Counted from the stretch's first letter, positions 28,301 through 37,480 are shown. The stretch: 64,000 bases of DNA from Paenibacillus baekrokdamisoli (GCF_003945345.1 NZ_AP019308.1:1-64000); one strand, 5' to 3'. Made by a program: numbers and translations. Notes: a model not told the origin generated them from the letters alone.

Positions 28301-31300
28301 ATACCGAAAGAGAAGGCGGTTTTGGGCAAGCAAATAGATTACTATATTGAGGTTAAAAGCGCTGACCAAACCTTGTCTTCGGGCAATGCCGCTTCACCCA
28401 ATATCGTAAATGTCATCGAAGATAAAGAAGGACCTACTTATTCGAACGAGCTTCCTGCAAACGGGGACAGTATGGAATCCTCCCGTCCAGTGATTTCGGT
28501 TGATTTGGACGATCCGAGCGGTGTGGATGCAACATCATTGCAAATTTCTCTGCTCAATCATGCCACTCAAGCAACAACTGATTATACGAGCCAAGCTGTA
28601 CGATCAGAAAACCAAATCAAGTTAACTTTAACTTCGGATTTGGCAGTAGGCACTTATACGGTTAATGTTTCGGGCAAAGATATGAAGGGCAATGCTTCAG
28701 TGCATTCCTGGTCGTTCGAAATTACTGCTAGATTCACAGGCGGCAATCATTATCGGGGGACAACGCATAACCATACTCAAATTTCCCATGATGCCAAAGG
28801 CGATCCGGAAAAGGCACTGACAGAGGCTGAGAAATACGGCTATGACTACTTTGCTTTCTCTGATCACTCGCATGACATTGATAGTGGTAATGTCGGCAGT
28901 GACACTGTCGATCACAAAGGAATGCCGGAACGTACCGGAGGTGCGAACTGGCAGCAAACCAAAGATCTGGCGAAGAAGTATACACAAGATGGTAAATTCG
29001 TCGTATTCCCTGCGTTTGAAATGACTTCGACAACATGGGGACATTCAAACGTCTTTGGAACAAGTAACTTTATCGACCGTGTACAAGATGGCGGAAAATA
29101 TCAGAATCTAAAAAATTATTACGCCTGGACGTTGACCTACGATAATATTGTGGCGCAGTTCAATCACCCGGCGATGTCGGCGAATGCCTTTGATAATTTT
29201 ATTCCCTATGATAAAGATGTCGATAAGCTCTTCACCATGCTTGAGGTAGGCAACGGGTCAGGACATTACTCGTATGTCAACGCGGACAAGAAGCTTTTCA
29301 GTGCACTTGACCTTGGATGGCATGTGGCGCCGACATATGGCGAGGACAACCATGACGGAACCTGGGGACAGACTAAGAAACGTACGGTCATTGTCGCTAA
29401 AGATCTTTCTCAAGAGTCTTTACTTGAAGCGATGCGCAAAATGCGTGTGTATTTCAGCGAAGATCCCAATTTCCAGCTGGATATGCTGGCGAACGGGTAC
29501 TATATGGGATCTACAGTGGACTCCAATAATCTGACCTTTGATGTGACAGGTAAAGACCCTGTACAGGAAAGCGCCACAGATCCTAAGTACAGTTACATGA
29601 CTACATCAACAAACGACAACATCAAGAAAGTCGAGCTGTTAACCAATGGCGGCACAGTGGTTGATACGTACACGCCTACTGGTAATGAGACAACCTTTAA
29701 TTGGAAGCCAACAGTTACAGTTGTAGGCGGACAGCAATGGTTCATTGTTAAAGTAACCCAGATGGATGGCGATCAAATTTATTCTTCTCCAATCTGGTCG
29801 CAGGTCCAACCGTTAGCTGTGAAAGTAACAGATTTGACAGTCGTTGAAGGTGCTGCCATCGCGGGAATCCCTGTTACTTTGAAAGCGGGAATTTCTAATC
29901 AAGGGACGATAGCTCTTCAGAATCTTACGGCTAGTCTGTATTATGACGCTGTGGATGTGTCGCATTTTATCGGGGAGAGCACCATTCCTTCACTAGCTTC
30001 CAATAAAAGCGCAGATACCTTAGTGCAATGGCAGAAACCGGTTGCCGGGGATCATAAGTTGATCGTGGTGCTTAAGGCAGACGGTCAGGATCTCGGCAAC
30101 AATAAATACGAGCAAATGATAAGTGTGAAAGCTCCACTCGGCATTACAGTTATGATTGACGCAACGCATAACAACGAGAATACAACGAGCGATACGGGCA
30201 CTTACAAAGATAATCTTCAAAACTTCACGCTCAACTTAAAGAAACAAGGGTATACGGTAGTCGAGAACAAAACTACACTTACCGATGCACTCTTGAAGGA
30301 TGTTGCCGTCTTAATGGTGACCCATCCAAGCAGTGCCTATAGTGCAAGTGAAATCGACGTCTTGAAAACATTTGTAGCGAGTGGCGGTTCATTATTGTTG
30401 ACTGAAAAGAGTAATTTTGGCGGAACTGCTCGAAACCTGAACAGCTTATTAGCGGGGGTCGGTTCCAGTATTCTAGTTAACAATGATGGTGTATTCGATG
30501 AAACGAAGGAAGGCAATTTCTGGGGAACTCCGTTAACGTCGAATTTCTCAGTGCGAGCTCATTTGAAGCCAGTAAGCAACGGTTTGACTGACTTTGTGTC
30601 TTTGCTGGATTTCTATAGCGGATCGAGCCTTGCCCAAAATGATGGTACAGGGAACAAAATTCCGCTTACAGGCAGCAGTACGGTTACGATCCTGGCGAGC
30701 GGAAATGAATCAACGTTCCAAGATTCTCCTCAGGTAAAAGCGGACACTGTGACATACAATGTGCAGACAGCCAATGGTAAAAGCGGTCCTGCCTTGGAAA
30801 ATGTGACTGGGGGATCAACGATTCCATTAGTGGCTTCGGAACAGCTTGGCAAGGGACGAATTCTTGTAGCGGGCATGAACATTTTCAATGATAAGCAAAT
30901 GACTCAGAATGATGGACCGGTAGGTAATGCTCCATTCGAGCTGAATGTAGTGAACTGGCTTGCCCATCAGGAATCGAAAGTGTCCTCAATCAGCGAGGCG
31001 CGCAAGCTCCCTCTGAACACCAAGGTTGTTATTCAGGGTAAGGTGACAACGACTGCCTTTTATGATGCGGCATACATTCAAGATGATACCGGCGGAACGG
31101 TAATCTTTAGTGAGGTGCCGGCAGGATCGCTGCAGCTTGGTGACACCGTAAGGGTCTACGGACATATCGGTATCTTCGAGAATGATGTAGAGATTATATT
31201 TGATAGATTTGATAATAGTATCGTTAAAGTGAGTTCAGGATCTCCGGTTCAACCTAAGGTTCTTAGTACGGCAGATTCGGTAATTGAACAATATCAGGGG

Positions 31301-33232
31301 CAATTGGTTCAGGTAAAAGGGAAAGTAATTGCAATACCTGACGACAACTCCTACGTAATTAATGATGGTTCTGGTGATGTCTTAGTCTTCGTTGATGGAT
31401 ATATCGCCAATCAAACCGGAGCCGTTCCAACAATTAAAGTTGGGGATACGCTGCAAGCAACAGGTTTGAGCGGTAAATACTCCGAAGGCAGCCGGATTCG
31501 CGTTCGAGACACAAGGGAATTGATAAATGCCACGGATTCAGTTCCAGTAACGGGAGTGACGCTCGATAAGACGACACTGACCTTTACAGTAGGTGAAGCC
31601 GCACAAGCCTTGATGGCAACGGTAAATCCGAACACAGCAACGAACAAAGCAGTCACATGGAGTTCGAGTAATACTGCTGTGGCAATGGTAGACAACAATG
31701 GTATTGTCACACCGGTTGCAGCCGGAACAGCGACTATTACTGTGACGACAGTGGATGGAGGCAAGACAGCAACAAGTGAGGTCACCGTGAATGCTGCGAA
31801 TGTAAGTGTAGCGGGAGTGACGCTCGATAAGACAACACTGACCTTTACAGTAGGCGGAGCGGCACAAGCCTTGACAGCAACAGTGAATCCGAACACAGCA
31901 ACGAACAAAGCAGTCACATGGAGTTCAAGCAATACTGCTGTGGCAACGGTAGACAACAATGGTGTTGTCACACCAGTTGCAGCTGGAACAGCGATTATTA
32001 CTGTGACGACAGTGGATGCAGGTAAGACAGCAACAAGTGAGGTTACCGTAACCACTTCATCTAGTGGAGGTAATGGTGGAAATGGTGGTAATGGTGGTGG
32101 AAATGGTGGCAACACCGGAGACACCGGAAACCATACGACGACGATAACCAGTGACAAGCTCACTAACAGCAGCAACGGAACAATCACCGTCGAGGTTCCG
32201 GCAGCTACTACGGAAGTTAAGGTTCCAGCAAATACGGCAGATCTGATCAAGCAAAACAATTTGGAGATCAAATCAGACAACCTAACGATTAACTTACCTT
32301 CCGATCTGATTAAGCAGTTGAAGATGAAGGTTGCTCCAAGTGATTGGACAGACAGCTCAATTTCATTGAAACTGGATCCACTCAGCCAAGTCGATGCAAA
32401 GAATATCGTCGATAAAGGCAAAAATGCGACCAATTCGGATATTAAGCTATTTGGAGAAGTTTACGAGTTCCATCTGTCAATCACGACAGCTAGTGGTAAG
32501 ACTTACGATCTGTCAGCGTTTGACAAGCCGATAACGATTCAGTTAAAGGTAGGTCCAACGGTTAATGCGAAATTGGCCGCGATCTACTATATTTCCGAAA
32601 CTGGAGCACTTGAATTCATTGGAGGAAAATATGTAAACGGCTATATGGTTGCCGAGATCAGTCACTTTAGTAAATACGCAGTTCTTCAAGTTTCCAAGCT
32701 ATTTACCGATGTTCAGCCTGGGTATTGGGCATCAAATGCGATTCAAGAATTGGTATCGAAACAAATTTTGAATGGTACAAGCCCAACTTCATTCGAACCA
32801 GGACGCAGTGTAACACGCGCTGAATTCACTGCGATGCTGGTCAGAGCGTTGAAGCTTACAGAAAAAAGCGATAAGGCGTTTACCGATGTATCGGCTGGAG
32901 ACTGGTACGCTGAAGCTATTTCAATCGCGCTGAAAGCTGGGATTGTGCAAGGAAAGAGCACGACGCTTTTCGGTGCTAGCGCACAAATTACTCGTGAGGA
33001 AATGGTCACGATGTTGATGCGAGCGTACAAGTATATGAACGGCAAAGCACCAGTTCATACAAGCCCTAGATTCACCGATGAATCTCAAATTTCATCGTGG
33101 GCTGCAGAGTTCGTTAAAGAAGCAGCAGCGCTTAACCTGATTCAAGGAAGTGGTGCGGGCAATTTCAAGCCTCGTGGAATTACAACCCGTGCCGAAGCCG
33201 CTCAAGTCGTGTACAACCTATTAAATAAATAA
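25397..33232 (+). CDS. 2611-residue SLH-anchored surface protein with PHP-type metallohydrolase domain
   Basis: Signal peptide with cleavage near KAHA-AAAP (about 37). Order: N-terminal beta region; BIG2 Ig-like domain (223-305); lamin-tail-like domain (about 407-595); OB-like region (about 712-908); PHP/CehA-type domain from about 1116 with RGTTHNHTQISHDA, YFAFSDHSHD, FPAFEMTS and YGEDNHDG metal-ligand motifs; CARDB-like Ig domain (about 1475-1585); a ThuA/DUF4350-like alpha/beta region (about 1585-1858, VAVLMVTHPSSAYSASEID); second OB-like region; two near-identical BIG2 repeats (about 2048-2220); Gly/Asn linker; three SLH repeats (about 2434-2611). It should be a wall-bound phosphoesterase or nuclease-like enzyme. 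The substrate is unknown. ATG 25397 is chosen with AAGGAG upstream. Confidence 0.9.
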   Translation: MYKVMDKRKKWFSLAMIVMMLVTMIVPNRLVQKAHAAAAPVTVAGWTFSATGTSFPANSGSIANTTNAKLTLSDGRTGTYSTTNSSVYTDKWSSPLEGYWQAQFSTLGYSGITLSSKQYGTNGGPRDFKLQYSVDGTNFVDFSDVYALTTAIATKNIALPSGADNQANVYIRWLNASNASISASNTGANGTGTITQTSGNSRIADIIVTGVSTDPDQPVPTTVPVTGVTLDKSTLSMTAGGSVDSLVATVVPSDATDKRVSWSSDSPSVASVNSSNGAVTPKSAGTATITVTTTDGSFQATSTVTVAPPTGKTAAPNASNIMFPTLTTVSGLAGAVAGNAQVAVYTDAGLTTLAGTTAAGSNGSFAITNLTNPESKTTVYVTAQGTGQPVSDAVPVNLAVAQSFKPGDVVFSQIYVNGGNGGAFYNQKFIELYNTTNQDINLNSWSLGYTSYTTMNATTMKPLSGTIKSHGYFLIGANIGTNGVPLPVSVDVDLSGGFNPSGSTGGAIVLSQSNKAVSSPDDTNIVDLIAFTNAATTAFKTPLYWGQPFVSDQIGGGTILRKTNIGSDPKAAFGLGSGWFTKADTSSNYVMFAPQSPSNPVEIIVRNTKYMDGPNGTLINFDGNTSISGLAGSVPAGSTVKAYMDNGGSVGGQATAAADGSFSLTITNSGNKKSVYLTETTAYSLKAMTTRESGYTRVDSAAYSKPLVTDIQDLHLNDANGVPLQLGYPVTIEGVVTAGNRLLGNGNTNFYIQDSTGGINVIGGTVPPMITVGNKVKVVGQLAFTAGMSQFVAATITDSGPSTTPAATSITLDKMSSSADMEPLEGRVVSVKGKVTNIPSAGPDYNVTITDDSGKTAIAKILGTTGIDVNSAVQLGDTVTFKGIIGQSKAASPYTSGYYIAPRSISDIKGELQFNHVPVTKAYIGLDMSIKAMAKYADSVTLYYRNTGESVYASIPMLSANNLNYNANIPKEKAVLGKQIDYYIEVKSADQTLSSGNAASPNIVNVIEDKEGPTYSNELPANGDSMESSRPVISVDLDDPSGVDATSLQISLLNHATQATTDYTSQAVRSENQIKLTLTSDLAVGTYTVNVSGKDMKGNASVHSWSFEITARFTGGNHYRGTTHNHTQISHDAKGDPEKALTEAEKYGYDYFAFSDHSHDIDSGNVGSDTVDHKGMPERTGGANWQQTKDLAKKYTQDGKFVVFPAFEMTSTTWGHSNVFGTSNFIDRVQDGGKYQNLKNYYAWTLTYDNIVAQFNHPAMSANAFDNFIPYDKDVDKLFTMLEVGNGSGHYSYVNADKKLFSALDLGWHVAPTYGEDNHDGTWGQTKKRTVIVAKDLSQESLLEAMRKMRVYFSEDPNFQLDMLANGYYMGSTVDSNNLTFDVTGKDPVQESATDPKYSYMTTSTNDNIKKVELLTNGGTVVDTYTPTGNETTFNWKPTVTVVGGQQWFIVKVTQMDGDQIYSSPIWSQVQPLAVKVTDLTVVEGAAIAGIPVTLKAGISNQGTIALQNLTASLYYDAVDVSHFIGESTIPSLASNKSADTLVQWQKPVAGDHKLIVVLKADGQDLGNNKYEQMISVKAPLGITVMIDATHNNENTTSDTGTYKDNLQNFTLNLKKQGYTVVENKTTLTDALLKDVAVLMVTHPSSAYSASEIDVLKTFVASGGSLLLTEKSNFGGTARNLNSLLAGVGSSILVNNDGVFDETKEGNFWGTPLTSNFSVRAHLKPVSNGLTDFVSLLDFYSGSSLAQNDGTGNKIPLTGSSTVTILASGNESTFQDSPQVKADTVTYNVQTANGKSGPALENVTGGSTIPLVASEQLGKGRILVAGMNIFNDKQMTQNDGPVGNAPFELNVVNWLAHQESKVSSISEARKLPLNTKVVIQGKVTTTAFYDAAYIQDDTGGTVIFSEVPAGSLQLGDTVRVYGHIGIFENDVEIIFDRFDNSIVKVSSGSPVQPKVLSTADSVIEQYQGQLVQVKGKVIAIPDDNSYVINDGSGDVLVFVDGYIANQTGAVPTIKVGDTLQATGLSGKYSEGSRIRVRDTRELINATDSVPVTGVTLDKTTLTFTVGEAAQALMATVNPNTATNKAVTWSSSNTAVAMVDNNGIVTPVAAGTATITVTTVDGGKTATSEVTVNAANVSVAGVTLDKTTLTFTVGGAAQALTATVNPNTATNKAVTWSSSNTAVATVDNNGVVTPVAAGTAIITVTTVDAGKTATSEVTVTTSSSGGNGGNGGNGGGNGGNTGDTGNHTTTITSDKLTNSSNGTITVEVPAATTEVKVPANTADLIKQNNLEIKSDNLTINLPSDLIKQLKMKVAPSDWTDSSISLKLDPLSQVDAKNIVDKGKNATNSDIKLFGEVYEFHLSITTASGKTYDLSAFDKPITIQLKVGPTVNAKLAAIYYISETGALEFIGGKYVNGYMVAEISHFSKYAVLQVSKLFTDVQPGYWASNAIQELVSKQILNGTSPTSFEPGRSVTRAEFTAMLVRALKLTEKSDKAFTDVSAGDWYAEAISIALKAGIVQGKSTTLFGASAQITREEMVTMLMRAYKYMNGKAPVHTSPRFTDESQISSWAAEFVKEAAALNLIQGSGAGNFKPRGITTRAEAAQVVYNLLNK
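31551..32050 (+). repeat. Tandem 261-base BIG2 repeat inside the surface protein gene
   Basis: Two copies with CGGGAGTGACGCTCGATAAG beginning at 31551/31812, offset 261 bases (87 codons). They differ at few positions over almost the entire unit, so the duplication or its gene conversion is recent. The first BIG2 domain of the same protein (26065-26310) is much more diverged. Confidence 0.9.
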
Positions 33233-33247
33233 ATATCTTTTAAATTG

Positions 33248-33290
33248 GATAACAGGATGCCGTTCACATGGATGGCATCCCTGTTATCTT
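33248..33290 (+). terminator. Terminator of the surface protein gene
   Basis: GATAACAGGATGCC (33248-33261) pairs with GGCATCC-CTGTTATC (33274-33288) with a single bulge, followed by TTTAC. It ends immediately before the AAGGAGG of the next gene (33294), so it may also act as a read-through control for the downstream operon. Confidence 0.7.
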
Positions 33291-33306
33291 TACAAGGAGG
33301 AAAATA

Positions 33307-34503
33307 ATGTTCCGTATTCATGCTGCATGGCGATTTTCCATTTGCCTAATGGCAGTTCTTATACTCCTTTTGATCCTACCTTTTGAACGAAAAGTGGATG
33401 CTCATGCCTACAGTGCCGGTTATACGACTCTAAGTTTGACCAAATCGAACATCGAAATGACCTACACACTGGATGAGTTGTCTGTTATAGAGTTAATTGG
33501 TGGCGATGTGAACAAGAATGGGATGCTCGAGCAGGAAGAATTCACCGCGGTGAAGGATCAGCTTTTAGCCATGATAAAGAAAAACGTAATCGTACAAATC
33601 AATAATGAAGTCCAAGATTGGACCCAATTAGAAAGTATTGTTTTGGATCGGAAAGGGGATGCCACAAAGGTAATCTTGAAGGCATCCTTTCCGCCAGTAT
33701 CCGCATCTCAGCCGATCTCCTTATCGGATAATCTATACATGAACGATGCAGCTACCAACTACGTCGATTTACTTACGATTAATTATGGTAAGCAAAAAAG
33801 CACAGCAGCATTGTCTGGGAAAAATCGCGTATGGGCGATGCAGCTGACCGAGAGTGATTATGGCGGTTTACAGCAGGATATGAAGTCACCCCAAAATAAC
33901 GGCAGTGGACAAGCAGAAGGGCCGAAAAACGAGGCTTCGAGCTCATCGGAAGGCATCTCAGGCTGGTATTCATTCTTTACACTTGGCATAAACCACATTT
34001 TATCCGGCTATGATCATCTATTGTTCTTGTTTTCGCTGCTCATCGCAAGGCAGAAATTTAAACAGTATGCGGCGATGATCACTGCATTTACGATCGCACA
34101 CAGCATCACGTTAACCTTGACGGTATTGGGGATTATCGATGTATCACCAAGGATTGTCGAACCTGCGATTGCGCTCAGTATTTGTTTCGTAGCCGTCGAT
34201 AATATCGTACGTAAAGAGGTCAGTTATCGGTGGGTACTTACGTTTGTGTTTGGCTTAATCCATGGGATGGGCTTCGCCGACATTTTGAAAGAAATGGATC
34301 TCCCAAGAAGCCAACTGGCAACGGATTTGATCAGCTTTAACCTCGGGATTGAAACCGTTCAGGTGACGTTGGTTGCCATTCTGCTGCCGCTGCTAGGATT
34401 GCTGCACCGCTGGAGATATTCGAGACACGCAGTTACTGCGGGTTCCACATTGGCGCTGTTATTGGGCGGAATCTGGTTAGCGCAGCGGCTGTTCTTCAAC
34501 TAA
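33307..34503 (+). CDS. HupE/UreJ-like membrane protein with extracytoplasmic EF-hand
   Basis: Start at ATG 33307 behind AAGGAGG (33294-33300), 398 residues; the upstream in-frame ATG 33268 lies in the terminator hairpin. A signal-anchor is followed by an outside domain with a textbook 12-residue EF-hand loop DVNKNGMLEQEE near residue 66. The C-terminal half (about 225-398) has six to seven membrane helices with GINHILSGYDHLLFLFSLLI, FTIAHSITLTLTVLG and LIHGMGFADIL, the histidine-containing motifs of the HupE/UreJ family linked to nickel/cobalt or other metals. It is first of a four-gene set. The metal is not known. Confidence 0.85.
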   Translation: MFRIHAAWRFSICLMAVLILLLILPFERKVDAHAYSAGYTTLSLTKSNIEMTYTLDELSVIELIGGDVNKNGMLEQEEFTAVKDQLLAMIKKNVIVQINNEVQDWTQLESIVLDRKGDATKVILKASFPPVSASQPISLSDNLYMNDAATNYVDLLTINYGKQKSTAALSGKNRVWAMQLTESDYGGLQQDMKSPQNNGSGQAEGPKNEASSSSEGISGWYSFFTLGINHILSGYDHLLFLFSLLIARQKFKQYAAMITAFTIAHSITLTLTVLGIIDVSPRIVEPAIALSICFVAVDNIVRKEVSYRWVLTFVFGLIHGMGFADILKEMDLPRSQLATDLISFNLGIETVQVTLVAILLPLLGLLHRWRYSRHAVTAGSTLALLLGGIWLAQRLFFN

Positions 34504-34525
34504 ACAAAAGCAAGAGGGGATTTCC

Positions 34526-35587
34526 ATGCCAAAAACGGTCATACACAGAAAATCAATGAAATGGAACAGCAACCTACTCGCTGGTTTTGCTTTGATTTCC
34601 ATCCTTATTTTATACTTTTTCTCTACCAAAGAATCCGAAACGATCTTGAATAGCCCCAAGATGCAAATATTCAAAATGATGTTTATCAGCATTATTATTG
34701 AAGCCATGCCGTTTATCCTCATTGGGGTGTTGATCTCGGCACTATTGGAAGTTTTCGTTTCGGAACAGACTATCAAAAAAATGATCCCGAGCAATCCTGT
34801 TTTGGCTATCGTTACGGCCAGCGTGCTAGGCATTATTTTCCCCATATGTGAATGCGGTATGATCCCTGCTGTTCGCAGACTGATCCAAAAAGGAATGCCT
34901 CTTTATGTTGCTACAACATTTATCTTGGTAGGGCCGATAATAAATCCGATTGTATTCTGGTCCACCTTTACAGCTTTTCGCAACAAGCCGGAAATTGTAT
35001 TTTCTCGCATGGGATTGGCTTTTTGCTTGGCGCTCGTTATCGGACTTATTGTCTATCGTTTTGTAACAACGGATCAATTAAAGATAACTGAACCCATTCA
35101 ACAGCAGGAGATTATGAAGAATAATGTGGCGCTCCACGAGCATTCACACGATCACCAAGATCATCCTTCTGCTCGTAAGAACAAGCTGCTGGAAGTGATG
35201 GAGCATTCCATTAGTGAATTTTTTGAGATGGGTAAATATTTGATGTTTGGGGCTTTGTTAGTTGGAGTACTTCAAACGTTTGTTTCTAAGGCTAGCTTGG
35301 TTACGCTTGGGCAGGGTGAAGGTAGTGCGAACCTGCTCATGATGGGTTTCGGATTTATCCTATCGCTATGTTCGACCTCAGATGCGTTTGTCGCACAATC
35401 CTTTGTTACGACATTCTCACAAGGTTCGCTTGTTGCATTTATGGTTCTTGGACCCATGCTGAATTTGAAAGGGATTCTGATGATGTTAGCTGTTTTCAAA
35501 ACCAGATTCGTCATATTATACAGCTCCCTCGTTATTGTAGGCGTCTATGTCGGTACCTTGATCCTCGAAAGGTTTGTACTGAAATGA
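34526..35587 (+). CDS. YcgR-like/ArsP-type permease (DUF318)
   Basis: 353 residues with about eight membrane helices. The permease motif includes PICECGMIPAVRRLIQKGMP near 107-126 and LCSTSDAFVAQSF near 281, the two cysteine-containing segments typical of this family. A histidine-rich loop HEHSHDHQDH lies at about 202-211 and suggests metal handling. Members are known as B. subtilis YcgR-like, ArsP and Cu/Zn-efflux-type permeases. It is followed by a YcgQ-like gene as in B. subtilis. The substrate is unknown; metal export or assembly of a membrane metal centre is possible. Confidence 0.85.
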   Translation: MPKTVIHRKSMKWNSNLLAGFALISILILYFFSTKESETILNSPKMQIFKMMFISIIIEAMPFILIGVLISALLEVFVSEQTIKKMIPSNPVLAIVTASVLGIIFPICECGMIPAVRRLIQKGMPLYVATTFILVGPIINPIVFWSTFTAFRNKPEIVFSRMGLAFCLALVIGLIVYRFVTTDQLKITEPIQQQEIMKNNVALHEHSHDHQDHPSARKNKLLEVMEHSISEFFEMGKYLMFGALLVGVLQTFVSKASLVTLGQGEGSANLLMMGFGFILSLCSTSDAFVAQSFVTTFSQGSLVAFMVLGPMLNLKGILMMLAVFKTRFVILYSSLVIVGVYVGTLILERFVLK

Positions 35588-35604
35588 GCAGGGGGAATGA
35601 TGAA

Positions 35605-36558
35605 ATGAAAGACACATACGCTCCCATCATCCATCACTTTTTGAGATTGGCCATTTTGCTGGGGTTCACGTTATTCTTGGCACACTTGACGATGTCAGGG
35701 GAAATCCTCCTCTTTATTGCACCCCAGCTTGTGAAATATGTGCAATTAGCAGCAGGGGGGTTATTAACCTTTACTATTTTCCAGATTTACTTCTTCATTC
35801 GTTCGTTCAAAAACCCTGCACCCGTGTGCGCGTGTGGGCATGATCATGGTCATTCCCACGAAGGTGAACATGCTCACGGTTTCGGTCATGAGCACAGCCA
35901 CGAGCCTGCACGGTCTTTATGGAAAAACATCCTCCTCTATGGTCTATTTATCATGCCGCTGCTATTTGGAGCATTCCTGCCTAACGAGGCTTTCGCCGGT
36001 TCACTAGCTAAGAATAAGGGAATGAATCTGGGTGGGACAACGGAAGGCAGCAATGGAGTTCCTGCTGATTTGGCTCAGCTAGAAGGAAGTGAAGATTCTT
36101 CGGTTAAGGAACTGTTTCAAACCGACAATTACAATCGGGACTATGCGAAGTTGGGCATGCTTTTATATAAGCAGGATTTAATAGAAATGAAAGATGAATG
36201 GTTTATCGAGAAATTACAGGCACTTAATACGTTTGCGGCTAATTTCGAGGGTAAGCAAATTAAGGTCAAAGGTTTCATTTATCGAGAAGATGGTTTATCG
36301 GAGGATCAATTTATTATCGGAAGAATGGCAATGACCCATTGTATAGCCGATATATCTCCCTACGGAATGATTGCTGAGGCTCCGGACGCAAGCAGTTATG
36401 CCGATGACTCCTGGGTGACGCTTACTGGAACCATTGCCACAACGACCTATCATAATCAGACGGTGATCAAGATCCTCATTCAAAGCGTAGAAGCAGCTCA
36501 TGCTCCAACAATTCCATACATTTATCCGGATTGGGACTTTGCTAAAAAACTACAATGA
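35605..36558 (+). CDS. YcgQ-like protein (TIGR03943 type), histidine-rich
   Basis: Start placed at ATG 35605 with AGGGGG at 35590-35595, giving 317 residues; ATG 35584 overlaps the permease stop and is a weaker alternative. Two membrane helices are present in the first 75 residues (LAILLGFTLFLAHLTM, LLTFTIFQIYFFIR). A loop CACGHDHGHSHEGEHAHGFG is strongly histidine-rich. A third helix follows, then an extracytoplasmic domain with IKVKGFIYRED and MTHCIADISPYGM. The layout matches the companion protein of YcgR-type permeases. It probably works with the preceding gene, and the histidine runs support transition-metal binding. Confidence 0.82.
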   Translation: MKDTYAPIIHHFLRLAILLGFTLFLAHLTMSGEILLFIAPQLVKYVQLAAGGLLTFTIFQIYFFIRSFKNPAPVCACGHDHGHSHEGEHAHGFGHEHSHEPARSLWKNILLYGLFIMPLLFGAFLPNEAFAGSLAKNKGMNLGGTTEGSNGVPADLAQLEGSEDSSVKELFQTDNYNRDYAKLGMLLYKQDLIEMKDEWFIEKLQALNTFAANFEGKQIKVKGFIYREDGLSEDQFIIGRMAMTHCIADISPYGMIAEAPDASSYADDSWVTLTGTIATTTYHNQTVIKILIQSVEAAHAPTIPYIYPDWDFAKKLQ

Positions 36559-36607
36559 AGAACTACGACTGCACAATTAAATTAGCAAAGATGGAGTGAT
36601 GTTTGTC

Positions 36608-37480
36608 ATGCTGCTCAACCTAGGTAGTTTCATAGTAATGGTACTGATTGCAAGCTATTTTAACTTCTACCTCTTCCAAAGAAAGGGCTTGTTGACGAGA
36701 ACTGCCGGAATGATCGCAGCTTCTGTATTGGCTGTCTTGTCCAGCTTTGAATTTGGCATTATAGCTGCGCAAACGTTCGATTTGGATTTAATCATTTCTG
36801 TGGGGATGGCTATTTTATTTGCTGTAATTGTTGGTTTTCCTAGCGGTATAGGGTTTGGTTTGAAATCAGGATTCAACGCCGTGTTGGCCGGTTCGATGGG
36901 TGCTATACTTGGAACTGTTGTAGGCAGTCTCTTCTATAAATCCAATATTGTTGTGATGCTTGCAGATATTGTGTTTATCCTTTTGATTTTCGTTGTTCAG
37001 AAAGTAGTAGATTGGCGGCTCAATGAGAAGAATAAGAAGCAAATATCATCAAAAGCTGTAACGAAGAAAGTATCGTATACCAGCACGATCATACTCCTGA
37101 TAGGCGTAACGATTGTTGCGGGGTATGTGCTGCTGGAAAAAAATCATATCCAAATTGGCGCTATTGGTAAGCCGCAATCGCAAATCGCGACATTTGATGA
37201 AGAGAATAATTTGCAGATCGCGACGATTGACGTGACCGCATCCGGGTTTGCTCCGAGCACTACGGAGTTCAAAGCTTTTACGATGATTAAAGCTATATTT
37301 AATGTGAAGCCAAATGCGGGAACCGGTTTAAAGCTGGTTTCAAAGGAATTGAATCTTAGTGTTGATTTAAAAACAGGTCCTAATATATTATTACTAAATA
37401 ATCCGCAGCCAGGGTCCTATGAGATCACAATAGAGTCCAAAGATTATAAGGGCAATTTCATCGTCAAAGCAGAGAAATAA
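36608..37480 (+). CDS. Membrane protein with C-terminal cupredoxin-like domain lacking copper ligands
   Basis: Start uncertain: ATG 36608 has GGAG 11 bases upstream; GTG 36596 and ATG 36599 are alternatives. About 290 residues. Residues 1-175 contain five to six membrane helices. The last 100 residues (TIDVTASGFAPSTTEFKAF, PGSYEITIESKDYKGNFIV) align with EfeO/plastocyanin-like domains, but the usual Cys, His and Met copper ligands are absent: the ligand loop reads PGSYEITIESKDYKG. It ends the operon, 34 bases before a strong terminator. Function unknown; context suggests a metal-related membrane complex. Confidence 0.7.
   Translation: MLLNLGSFIVMVLIASYFNFYLFQRKGLLTRTAGMIAASVLAVLSSFEFGIIAAQTFDLDLIISVGMAILFAVIVGFPSGIGFGLKSGFNAVLAGSMGAILGTVVGSLFYKSNIVVMLADIVFILLIFVVQKVVDWRLNEKNKKQISSKAVTKKVSYTSTIILLIGVTIVAGYVLLEKNHIQIGAIGKPQSQIATFDEENNLQIATIDVTASGFAPSTTEFKAFTMIKAIFNVKPNAGTGLKLVSKELNLSVDLKTGPNILLLNNPQPGSYEITIESKDYKGNFIVKAEK

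Noticed and set aside
31411..32433. 340-codon minus-strand open frame
   Set aside because: It is antisense to the BIG2 repeats and linker of the surface protein; the low-complexity valine-rich translation is a shadow of the repeated coding strand.
35368..35604. Upstream extension of the YcgQ-like gene
   Set aside because: It lies entirely within the permease gene in another frame and has no ribosome site; ATG 35605 has AGGGGG.
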